Of a DNA stretch of 64,000 bases, positions 53,231 through 64,000 are shown piece by piece. The stretch comes from Nereocystis luetkeana. Taxonomy: Eukaryota > Sar > Phaeophyceae > Laminariales > Laminariaceae. The DNA lies in the NCBI GenBank assembly GCA_031213475.1, contig JARUPZ010000016.1, forward strand, positions 1,793,140-1,857,139, in the 5' to 3' direction. The position numbers were made by a program, and so were the translations under genes. Every line of letters begins with the position of its first letter. Within the stretch, counting starts at the first letter, position 1. The notes beneath the pieces are model-generated. The model did no database searches. It was not told the DNA's origin and was given only the letters and a program-made list of their open reading frames with translations.

Positions 53231-54545
53231 TAGTATGAGTTATAGATTAAATCACTTCCTACGATTTTCGTTGAAATTTGAAAATCCCAACGTCCGCAAA
53301 GCGCTGTAGGCCCAGGAACAGGCTGCTACTAACTTTGAGTCGCAACATGTCCAAATGGTTGAGAAACCGCCCGACGAGTTTCAAAGCGATTATACGCCAG
53401 CCCAGTCCGTAGCATGATTCGGAAAATCAGTCCACGATTTGGAAAATCAGTCATGACTCGTGCAGCAACTCACTCAGGGATACCCTATGTATGTGCGCTT
53501 GACTTGACCCTCAAAGCCCGTTCGCCAGCTACAGCAGCAGCATCGCGACAAATTTTGCATGCTTCGACAGACTTAGTGCCTCGACAGACTTAGTGCCTCG
53601 ACAGACTTAGCCCATATCATCGGTCGAGTCTCGGCATCAGAGGCGGAGGGTTTGCGACACACCGAGCACAGCAGCACGTACACGTACGTTCCGTCCTTAC
53701 ATATCCCGGCAGAGTGGTACGATTTGAACGTTACTGGAATCGTGGACACAAAAATGTTGTCAGCAAACGAATTTTCTCACGTCTGTAAAACGAGTGTTCA
53801 TTAAGATCGCATGGTCTATATGATTGAAGTTCGTTTTTTTTTGTCATTCCATTCTTGTTGCCCGCCGCGACATTGACGAATACTGCAATACACCAGGTAG
53901 ATCGTTAGGTGGGCGACATGTTCTTGAATGAATCGCACAGCGTTTGATTTTTCACCCCACAGAAGTTATCTGTCAAATACTTGGACGCGTTCAGTATCTG
54001 GTTCACCACCATTCGCAGTTATACTACAGCAACTATAGCACTGTAACTCGAATGCGACTGACATGAATGAAGACACAACGCTTTCTCCTCGAAACATTTG
54101 AAGCATGCCCAGGGCAATGACCTCCGTCACGGGAATTTGACAGCTCACACAGCCCAAGCAACGGAGCGGCACAAAACCTCGACTAAACACTACCAGGGTA
54201 AATACAGTAGTAAAGCATCCTATTATAGCATATCATATAGGCACCAAAGACAGGCGAATGGCCGCTGTCAGGTGCGAATTCTAGCTATATATGTTAACCA
54301 CCACCTCGACTCGAGCCTGCGAGTCGCGAACCTTTATCACGTCACGACAGCTACGAGTAGCCACGAGGCTCCCTCTTCGCGGAACTACCAAAGTTGGCAG
54401 ACACGTGGCCAAAGACTTCTCAGCAACGGCTCTTGCGGAATTCGGGACCCGTGCCAACGAGACCCACTTAATAATCGATTGCCAACGCGCTCAACCGAAT
54501 GGATACTGGTGCTGAAGACACCAACAGTAGTCAGCCAAACGAGGT
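53231..54545. other. spacer downstream of the desaturase gene
   Basis: Includes a 17-bp unit (TCGACAGACTTAGTGCC) repeated nearly three times at 53564-53610. A 35-codon open stretch after a possible acceptor at 53310 (AQEQAATNFESQHVQM and on, to a TGA at 53417) could be the last exon of an otherwise lost gene, but I cannot support it further. The 3' untranslated part of the desaturase lies at the right. Confidence 0.35.
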
Positions 54546-57500
54546 TCACTCAAATGCGGAGTTGTCGGACTTGTAGTAGACCACTTCGCCCTCGTCTTCC
54601 ACATAGAGGCACTCCTGCAAACAGACAGTAGGAACACCAAGTTTGTACGTCAGAGGTTCGGCCGCAAACTCGTTTGTATACAAACATGGCCGCGACAAAT
54701 ACTTTCGTACATCGGAGTTTAGGTACTACTACTGTAAAGTGGAGAACGCGCAAGCATGACTTCTCGCCAAACTCTGCGGTAAAAAGAGTTGAGGCTGCGT
54801 TAGTTTCTCGTTGCTTCGGCTGAACATCATACCGAGGCCTTGTGCTGCGTGTAAGCATTCTGCCGGAGATCCAAAACAAATAAATAAGGTATCCTTCGCA
54901 CTCTGAACGAATACGTATAGATACCCTCATTTCGGGCGCTACCTTGTCTTCTACTTCACACATTGAAATCCACAATGCACCAATCGGCGATAGCAAGCAG
55001 CCGCGACATCACGTCGAGCAAGCGTGCTCGAGCTTTCTGGGCCCCAGTTCTGGGGGACAAATTGGCCAAAAGGATCGACGAAATTTTTATACAAGATTAC
55101 CATGTCGGCCAAGCGAAGCAGCCAGGACTGGCTGCAGCCTGCTGTGGGGACAGTGTCCGAACTACAACGTACATATCAACAAACCACGGTGCAGCTGCGA
55201 TGATGCTGCGAGAGATAGCGCGCGCCCAAATCGATAAAACCGCGCATAACATTGTTTGGGTGCAATGACATTGGTTATCACAATTCGGACGGCATTCGTC
55301 GGACTCCCTCCGTGAGTTTGACGAGATATATTACACCAGACACGCGTTCCCTGGCCCTGTGTCTGGAATCGCGCGTGCCCCCACTGTAATACGTAAACGC
55401 TCACCTTCGCCCCCTTGAAGAACCTCTTGATAAGGTGGAATGGGATAGGTCCAGACTTTTCCGGCTCCACGAAGTACTCCCCAAGCACCGGCTTTACCGC
55501 TTTAGTCGCTTCCACGATGTGGTAGTGCGGCATCTTGGGCGAAATCACGGGCAGACGAAAAAGCAGCTATCCATTTAGTAGTTCGCCACGCCGTGCGGCA
55601 ACAGCTAATGCACGAACAGGAGTAACACAGGGTAGGAACCACACCTTGGACACAAATTGCTATTTGCGAATTACAAATGACGCTTCGTGTATCATAAAGT
55701 ATGTTATGGAAATGCCTACGCATCTCACAAATTCCATAATAAAGTCGCAGGTACCTGGGGGAAGAGGTGGTGTACGACGTGCGTCCCGATGTCATGGTGA
55801 ATGTTGTTGAAGATGCCGTAATCATGGTCGCGCGTGGACAAACCACCTCGCATGTACGACCAGGCGCTCCCTCGGAACCACGGTACCTGTTCGGCCACAG
55901 AGAGAGGGTATCCAGCACGGCATAACACATGTTGGAATTCCATCCACTGTGGGATATTCATCACTCATGTGACAACTCGTCCGATGTAAAAGTTTAATTG
56001 TGGCGCTAAGGTTCGACGTTTCCGGCCGTGAATACGCAGTAGTTAGGGCGACATTCATGACCTACACGTGCCTACTTTCGCGCCTCAAAATTGCAGCTGA
56101 CACTTGCGACGTCCGGCAGAACCCTATGCAAGCATAACTACTCTGGCAAACACTTCACATATTCCGATTGCCGACGCTCTGAAGCAAAATCTAAACGTGC
56201 AACCCAGTATTTGGACATAGCTTGTGCTTATATCCTGACTCACCTCCTTGTCCGTGTGGTGCAAGTAAGTAACAACATCGAGCCACATGACGTTGATCCA
56301 GTAAGGCACGAAGTAAAGCTTCGCCATGAAAAGGAATCCGAACTTCGCGCATGCCGCTGCCAGACGGACGGCAAGGGGAATAGCAAGATGCAGCGACTTG
56401 TGATGCGATCGGGCGCAAAAGACAAAACAGATGAAAAGCGGTACCTACAAATGCGTGTCCCAAGCGTGGGAGGTCTCCCAAGGCCAAGCAGGCCCGAGTT
56501 CGCCATCAATCATCAAGTTCTTGTTTTTGCAACAGAATATCTGGTACACAACTTCGATGGAGAGGCCGGTTGCCGATTGCCCTTACCGGCTAGAAGAGCA
56601 GCCATCGCGGCGTAGCACGCGGTGGACGTCAAGACCTCCGATTTTTCCCCGGGCACGAAAAGCGATGACTTGGGATTAAAGTGCGACCCCGTCTTGCCCG
56701 GCGATCGCTGCGCACAAGAAAGGAATCCACGGCGGACACGATGGTTAGATACTTGGTAACAGCATCAACAGTGTCGGACAGCGTGCCAATCCAGCAATCA
56801 GGCTTCATTTTAAAGACTGGTCGAGAGGCATCATGTATCACCGTCCACTCAAAAGTATGCGAGTACTCGTATCACACCTATTTCATCGCGACCGTGCAAA
56901 CTTCTATAAATAAGCGCCGAGATTAAGCAAACACCTGGGGCGGCCGCAAAAAGAAAATGGAAGCTCACCAGGTAAAGATAAAAAGGGTAAACAACGAGCA
57001 TCATCCACTTGTTGAAACGTCCGATGCGGGCTCCAAAGTCCATTCCCTTCACGGTTGACCGTGTGGGCGGCGTCCTGCGTAAAAGAGCCGGGGGCAGAAA
57101 GCGTTGTGTCGGCGAAACAAACGTCATATCATAGCGCAAAAGCAACCATCGCGTGGCTATATAAGTCATGTATCCTGCACTCCCCAAAAACAAAAAAGCC
57201 GCTGAGTGATGTCTTCACGAAGTTTTGCTGCATATTTTCGTGCAGGCCCGCTCTCATCTGAGCCAAGCTTCATCCACACCAACGCTCAGATTACCCTAGC
57301 ATACCCAAGGCAACAAAGGGTAGCAATCGAAACAGAAAACAGGTACAGGTACGCAAAGCGCTGATTCGTGCAGAGTGTGGAAACCAAAACAAATCATGTA
57401 GTCAGCCAACGCGTGAAACGAGGGAGTAAAAGGCTTACGTGCAGAGGTGATAAACCATAAAAGCGTCATAGCCTGACACAAATATATAGCGTGCCAACAT

Positions 57501-58559
57501 CTTGGACCCTCTCTCAGTCCTTCGACTCTACTATCAGTCCACGAAAATCGATGGAGGTTTTGAGTGCCAGAGCTTGACGATGATTCCCAGCAGTCCTCCA
57601 AACGCCCCGCGGCTCACTTTTGACAGGAACAGCACACTATTAACAAGAGCACAACTGAGAGATGCCAGAAAGGGCCTTTCCAGGGTAAAAATAAAACGCC
57701 CGTCGACCACCTTGACAACACGGACTCGCATTGACAACAACTCTGTTTGTCCTTGCCTCCGATGCGGTGTGTGTAGGCACATACTGGTACCAAAAACAGG
57801 CACAACCTCCATACAATACAATAATTACTCAGGTCAATCGCAGCACTTGCAGCATATAAACGATCCGCGCACCAAGCTATAAATATTAACAATGCAATAC
57901 CAGGTACCAGGTATGTGCAAATGTGGTTTTCACCAGCTTTCGTCGTTCTCGATGTGGCCATGGTTAGAGTGGTGCGTCCTGTGAGATATCCGCCAGCCGT
58001 GGTACGGTACCAGGATGAAGGAGTGCGTCAAGTGGCCTGCCCACGGGATCGGTGCACCGTACACACGGCGAGCGGGCAAGGGGCGCAAAGGGTAGGACCG
58101 TTGTTTTGTCACAATCAATCGTGGCGTAAAACAGCGCAGCGCAGCCGAGGCCTTCGATCTTACCAACGCCCGCCCACCCTCTCGCCCACCAATGCGTCTC
58201 TCTCAACCCACAGTACAAAAACAGACACAGCAAACGTTGTCGGAGCAAGTCTCACCGATCACATTGTTGAGGGTTTTATTATTGCTGAACGAGCCATGGC
58301 CGCAGTCGTGCCCGACTACGAAGAGCGCCCAGAACATGGTGCCCTGAGCCAGCCAGTAAGCCGGCCATACGAACGGGCTCTTGATGGCCAAGGCGGCAGA
58401 ACCGAGGCCAGCAACGACGAACACGTCTCGCGCAAGGTATGCAAGCGAACGCATGGCGTCCTTCTTGAAGCACTGTTCGGGAATAGCTTTGCGGATATCC
58501 GCCAGCGTGAAGGGCGGCTTGGCTCCATAGTCGAAGGGCGTGTCCTTCGATACTGGCGA
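54546..58559 (-). CDS. plant-type omega-3 fatty acid desaturase (N-terminus not found)
   Basis: Minus-strand exons: 58559-58256, 58036-57934, 57074-56969, 56707-56587, 56356-56244, 55886-55755, 55533-55405, 54614-54546. All phases agree and the frame ends in TGA after 358 residues. The three histidine boxes of membrane di-iron desaturases are intact: HDCGH (84-88 of this part), HRTHH (120-124) and HVVHH (285-289). Long blocks match the FAD3/FAD7/FAD8 family: [89 protein letters not shown]. These enzymes insert the omega-3 double bond (linoleate to alpha-linolenate) in ER or plastid membranes. The tail lacks an ER dilysine signal, which mildly favours a plastid enzyme; the missing N-terminus would decide. 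A TGA sits in frame just before 58559, so an upstream exon is required. An alternative shorter start inside this exon seems unlikely. Confidence 0.95.
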
Positions 58560-58702
58560 CTTGAGTCACGGCGGCGGGGAGTCGGGACGGGAAAGGGGTA
58601 TCATGGTAACTGCAGTCAAGGGGGGCGTACCACATTGATGTGCGTTAGGAACGACCGTGCCTACCTACAGTAGTTTGTGCCTAGTCTATCTATCTGTCGC
58701 AG

Positions 58703-58760
<58 letters not shown>

Positions 58761-61700
58761 GAAGAAGAATAATAATAAGAATAATAGCAACAACAATAAT
58801 ACTAATAAGTACAACTTCGAGGTACAGCAACAACAGCAACCACTGTAGTCAGTAGCCACGAGTTCGTTGTGTGTGCTCTTCACATTGAACCGTTCATTCT
58901 ATATACCCGTCATCCAGCAACAAACCCAGTGCCCGTGTCCTAGAAAGACACAAGCTCTGTGGTCACAAAACTACGCCACAGAGATACTGCTTTGATACGC
59001 GCCAGGTATGCAGTAATCAGAGTAGACAACGCAGTGCCATATCATCGTACTGGATACGACAGGCATGACGTACACATCTTCTATGAGAGACAAAACAAAC
59101 GGGGGAAAAAAAAACAGAAAACAAAGAAACAAACCGAAAAAGAAAAAGAAGAGGAAAAATGGTCGTACCTCCCCTCAGGAGATAGATGTGGCAACACACT
59201 TGAAAAGAACGAGCAGCGAGGTAAAGAAACAGCACCACCTCGTGCCGCTAACTGGTGCAGCTGGTTCGAACGCGGTCTTCATTTGTCTTCTCTTTTTTTT
59301 TTGCGCTTGATCCTCTGTGATTTTTATTATATTTCTTTCTCTTCCTTTCTTCTATTAACAAGCCTTATGAAAGGAGTCGTGTGGCGTGGGTGGATGACGA
59401 GCCTGCTTTGGTGGTTTCGTGTTGTCTGATGCCGGGGGGCAGGGCATGCATAGTTGACGAACGCAGGACGGCAGACAGGATGGCAAGGTACCAGGCGGAC
59501 TCCAGTATTAGGGAGAACCTGGCTATGCTACTCGTACTACTAATAATTGGTGGTAATGAGGCGCGACCTCGGTAATACCTGCAGTAGTCATATCTGCGAT
59601 GCATCATGCTGGGCGCATACGGATTATTTTGTATTGTGCTGAACGAACGAACACGAAGGAATATCTACCACGTACGTACTACTGTACTACTGTACGCCGT
59701 CGTGGGTGCATCTCAATAATTCGTAAATGTTCTTGGCCTCTCCTGGCTCTTGATAATATGAAGAAGTACTGGATTTGGTCGTGTGTATCCTGGTTTCCAC
59801 CTCGAAATCCGGCATAATAATTTGAAGACGAAATCTGCACTGCTGTAACAACAGAACTTGTATCTCTCAGGGATTGAGGAATCGGCACGGACACTGCTGT
59901 AGTGCTGGATGTCGACGGGTAGAAAGAGTCAAGAAACACACAACACTCGACATGTTTTGTCCAGCAGAGTGTTTTCTGGTTGAAATTCAGCACAATAAAA
60001 ATCTTCATCTCACATGTTTTGTCCAGCAGAAAGAGCTTCTTTTTCGCAACAGGTGTCATCACAACTTTACTTGGACTGATGTACGACATCTACAGCAGCA
60101 GTGCGCCTCCCGCACCATAACAGCAGCAGCAGCAGCAGCAGTAGCAGTAGGGCACACGAGGCCAGGGTCGGCGTCGCCGTACGCTCGGCTTGTCGGTCTA
60201 ACCCTTGCACCCTTTATACGCGTGCATTTACACATACGTACTGTAGTACGTACCCTGCACTCGTTTTTTTATATGTTTCCTGCTTCCCACCTCGAAAGTC
60301 GGCATAATATTTTCGAGACAACACGAACATGGCATCCCCAACAAGAGCTTCTCGTAGCAGGTGCCACAACTACTGCAGCTGTGCAACATCTACATCAGAG
60401 CTTCTCCAGCAAACAGACAAAACGGAAAAATGGGAACGAAACAAAAAATGGGAACGAACGGTTTTTCTTAGAAAGCAAACCAATTGTGTACAACTCCAAG
60501 AAAAAAAGTTGACAGTCCTGTGGGGCTGTACAGCAGCCTTCGAATGAGCTGTCGCTCAGGCTGGAAGTCCTCGGCATCGCCGCGGTAGCCAGCATCTAGA
60601 GAAATCACAATAGAGCCAGCGTATATCGCTTTTTGCGCCCACCCGAAGGCACGAGATGGAGCATGACCGTTCTGACGAGCTCCTCTCACAGGGCTGGCCA
60701 AGGGGTTTCGCAGGATCATTTTGGTTCTCTGATACACCACATGGTTCTGGAGATACGGCTTGGTTCTCATTTTAGGCTTCGTTCCCATTTTTCCGATTTG
60801 TCTGTTAGCAGCAAAACAGCAGCAGCAGTAGCAGTAGGATCCACGAGGCCAGGGTCAGCGTCGCAGTACGCTCGGCTTGTGCCCTTTGTACACCGTACTC
60901 GATGTTGTGTGTGTGGTTCCTGATTCCACCCTCATAATTTGAAGACGAAATATCTACAACCTCTGAAGACGAAATATCTACAACCTCTGATATGACATGT
61001 ATCCAACAGAGGTTCTCGTAGCAGGTGCCCCCACTACTACTGACTGCTGTACAACATCTACAGCAGATATTCTCCTGTTTCTCTGTCCCCTCGTCAGTAG
61101 GAGGGTAGGCCTGACAATATCACCTGCAGCACATGGCCCGAACGTTGCTGTGGACAGACAGGCGAAGTCTGCCTATGACTACTCGTAGTTGGGTTTCGTT
61201 AGTTATTACGTAGGTAGCAGAAAGAGCTAAAAAAACAAAGCCGTCTGCCTGCTGTGGACAGGCCCAGTCTGCCTGCTGTTGAGTGCTGCGGACAGGCTCA
61301 ATCTTCCTGCTGTGGATAGGCCCAGTCTGCCTGCTGTGGACAGGCCCAGTCTGCCTGCTGTGGACAGGCCCAGTCTGCCTGCTGTGGACAAGCATAGTCT
61401 GCCTGCTGTGGGCAGGCACAGTGTGCATGCTGTGGGCAGGCACAGTCTGCCTGCTGTTGGCACAGGCACAAAAACCGTTATGATTTTGTATTTTGAACAC
61501 GGCCCAGCACAGACACACACGTTGCCGCACCTAGCTCGACGAACTGTGAACGATTTTCCACCCCACCAGGGCGAGAAAGTGTCTTGCGTGTGTGTGCGTG
61601 CACAGAGCCCGCCGGGACTGGATTTGGTGGCGTGTGCGTCGAGCGCGGTGGTGAAAGGTGGACCAAAAAAATGTTGAATTACACACACCAACTCACACAC

Positions 61701-64000
61701 ACACATACATACAGAAAAACTCAAAAACAGGCACCCTACCCTCGTACCCGAGCCGTTATGAAGAGCCTTTTTTTTCCTTGGTTAAAAACCAAGTAAAAAA
61801 AGGCTCGCTTCGCTCGCTCGCCTCATTATTAATACAATTTGCTGCATCTACCTGGAGGGTGCTTTGTGCTCCGGTTTGTCCGTTATTTTCCCTTGGTTCT
61901 TAGTCTTGCTCTGCTTATAACTAAGAACAGCAGTGGTGTTTTTTCTTTAGCTCTTTATTATCAAGTGGCTGCCACATCCCCAGCAGGGAAGCACGACAGT
62001 TTCTTCTCTTTCGATTTGTTTTCTCGGTTTTCTTGGTTTTCTTTCGTATTCTCTCTTTCATAGAATGTGCATAACGTGCCTATCGTATCCAGTTTGATGG
62101 CATGGCATTGCATTGTGTACTGTTGTCTACTGGCACGGCAAAGCACTGGAACGATTACCCAGTCGGGTAGTGTTCGGGACGATGGCAGGTGGGGAGAACC
62201 CGAGACCAGGCGGACAGTTCAAGACTTGGCATAGATGCATAGTCGAACACCTTAGGGAGTTCCGAGCCACCGAAGGGTCAACGGAAGTTGCCCCCTTGGT
62301 GTTTGGAGTTGAGACCGCGCTGTGGTCCACTGCAGCCAAAAAGGCGGGGAAGTGGTACAGGGGGATCCTTGAAGCAGCCGAACGGTTCATGGTGAGATGG
62401 CACGGGGATGAGGCTGAGACGAGTAGGCAGCGCCGCGCACCCGCCGTGGGTGTTGTCGAAGGGAATGGGGGGGGGGGGGGGGGGGGGCAACAGGAGGAGT
62501 GGCAGAAAACCCGACCAAGTGAATGCGGAGAGGGGGGAGAGCAGGAGACGTAGAAGGGAAACTGCGGTGGACGAAAGTGCAGTAGGAGGGAGATGGCAGA
62601 CAGGGTAGCAAGGCACCAGGCCGACTAGGAAGTAGAACATAACTATACTACTATTAATAGTGCCACCAACTGGCAGCTGGTTCGAACGCCGTCTTCCTTT
62701 GTCTTCTCTTCTTTTCGTTTTGTATTTTCTTCCTTGCGCTGATTCCCCGTGATTTTCATTCTATTTCTTTCTCTTCCTTTTTTCGACTGATGAGCCGTAT
62801 TGAAGGAGTCGTGTGGCGTGGGTGGATGACGAGCCTGCTCTGCTTGTTTCGTATTGTCTGACGCCAAGGGGCTGGGCACAGTTGACGAACGCAGGACGGA
62901 GACGGCAGCCAGGGTAGCAAGGTACCAGGCGGACTAGCAGGGAGAACCTGGCTATGCTACTCGTACCATAAACTGCTGCCGCCACCTGGAGGGTGCTTTG
63001 TGCTTAGGTCTGCCTGTTATTTTTCCTGTACTTCGTTATTTTCCCTTGGTTCTTTGTCCCACTCTGTTTGCAAATAGTGGTGTTTTTATTCTCTCCTTTT
63101 TTTCCCAGCTCGTTCTTTTCAAGTGTTTGCCACATCGCCTCCGGGGGGGGGCACGATATTTTGTTTTATTTATTTTTTCTCTTTCGATTTGTCTTTTTGT
63201 TGTTTTTTCTTTGTTTCCTTTCGTTTCTCTATTTCATAGAATGTGTATGTCGTGCCTGTCGTATCAGGTATCCAGTATGATGAAATGGCATTGCTTGCCC
63301 ACTGCTGCTGCCGCTGCTGTGCTTACTGCATACCAGGTACGTGGCAACGTGTTATAGTACCTCTGTGGCGTAGCTTTGTGACCACAGAACTTGTACCTCT
63401 TCTATAATAGGATTGGAGAATCGGCACGGGCACTGGTTGTGCTGGTTGTCGACGGGTAGAAAGAACGCTTTAATGTGAATAACACACACACTGCTGTGCT
63501 TTTTACTGCATACTGGTACTCAGTACGTAACTATTAATAAGTCTGTGGCGTAGTTTTGTGACGACATAACCTTTATCTCTCTATTAATAGGATTGAAAAA
63601 TCGGCACGGACACTGGTTGTGTTGGATGACGGGTAGAAAGAACGCTTTAATGTGAAGAACACGCACACTACATATGATATACGACTGGGAACCGAGGGAA
63701 ATAACAGGCAAACCCAATATGTGGGAATGTGGGAACGGGGGGGAACTCTATCTGTAATTAATTGAGAGGATAGCCGCGGCCATGCTACAGCATAGTTCAG
63801 TTTGCACATTGATTTCATTTCATGAGTAGCCGGTCGCCCCGGTGGTTCAAGTGGTTAACCTCGAAATCTACTTGTGTTTTGAGTCCTGGGTTCGAGCCCC
63901 AGGTGGGTCGGACATCTGACTTTATTTGCAAAAATAAAAATAAAAAAGGATTAATTTGTTGAGAGCGCCTTGCAGCGTGGGTAGGCACAATTCGATGCGA

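Overview
The window is nuclear DNA of a eukaryote with a photosynthetic ancestry, most likely an alga. Gene exons are separated by spliceosomal introns of about 90 to 4,700 bases, nearly all GT-AG, and most of the sequence is dispersed and tandem repeat. The algal reading rests on a plant-type omega-3 desaturase and a DUF501 gene. I cannot name the group; a heterokont or another secondary alga would fit, but this is only a guess.

Four genes can be built exon by exon with matching phases. (1) 5013-16168 (+): an EPS15/Pan1-like endocytic adaptor with two EH domains, a coiled coil and a DPF-rich tail. (2) 16772-18357 (-): a DUF501 protein, convergent with the first gene, first exon not found. 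(3) 34232-43837 (+): a complete elongation factor 1B gamma (eEF1B gamma) of 423 residues in nine exons, including one GC-AG intron. (4) 54546-58559 (-): an omega-3 fatty acid desaturase of FAD3/7/8 type in eight exons, lacking only its N-terminus. All four look like ordinary host genes; I see no operon or pathway linking them. Two unspliced open frames, 10367-11251 (-) and 33732-34028 (-), are weak candidates.

Repeats by region. 1-2500: two copies of a 1.1-kb repeat (R1) bordered by GC-rich hairpins, with further copies at 27.3-28.6 kb and, inverted, 36.5-37.5 kb. 2686-4447 and 59544-61832: a duplicated element (R2), with inverted relatives at 47.3-47.9 and 51.8-52.5 kb. 30.9-33.7 kb: a 2.8-kb element with terminal inverted repeats of roughly 0.8 kb and a 9-bp target duplication, resembling a non-autonomous Mutator-like transposon. 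50.4-51.8 and 62.1-63.5 kb (inverted): two long 5'-truncated LINE copies, plus shorter fragments sharing a (AC)n-ended 3' terminus. 42.2-42.6 and 63.8-64.0 kb: a tRNA-derived SINE. Three TTAA-flanked miniature inverted-repeat elements of piggyBac type sit at 1.2, 33.1 and 37.7 kb, two of them inside other repeats. A decayed reverse-transcriptase element lies at 21.2-22.4 kb. Minisatellites and microsatellites fill 45-53 kb.

Nested insertions give a relative order: R1 and the Mutator-like element existed before the TTAA elements entered one R1 copy and one arm of the Mutator-like element; the two R2 copies separated before a 395-bp element entered only the second. I found no rRNA gene, no free-standing tRNA gene and no CRISPR array.
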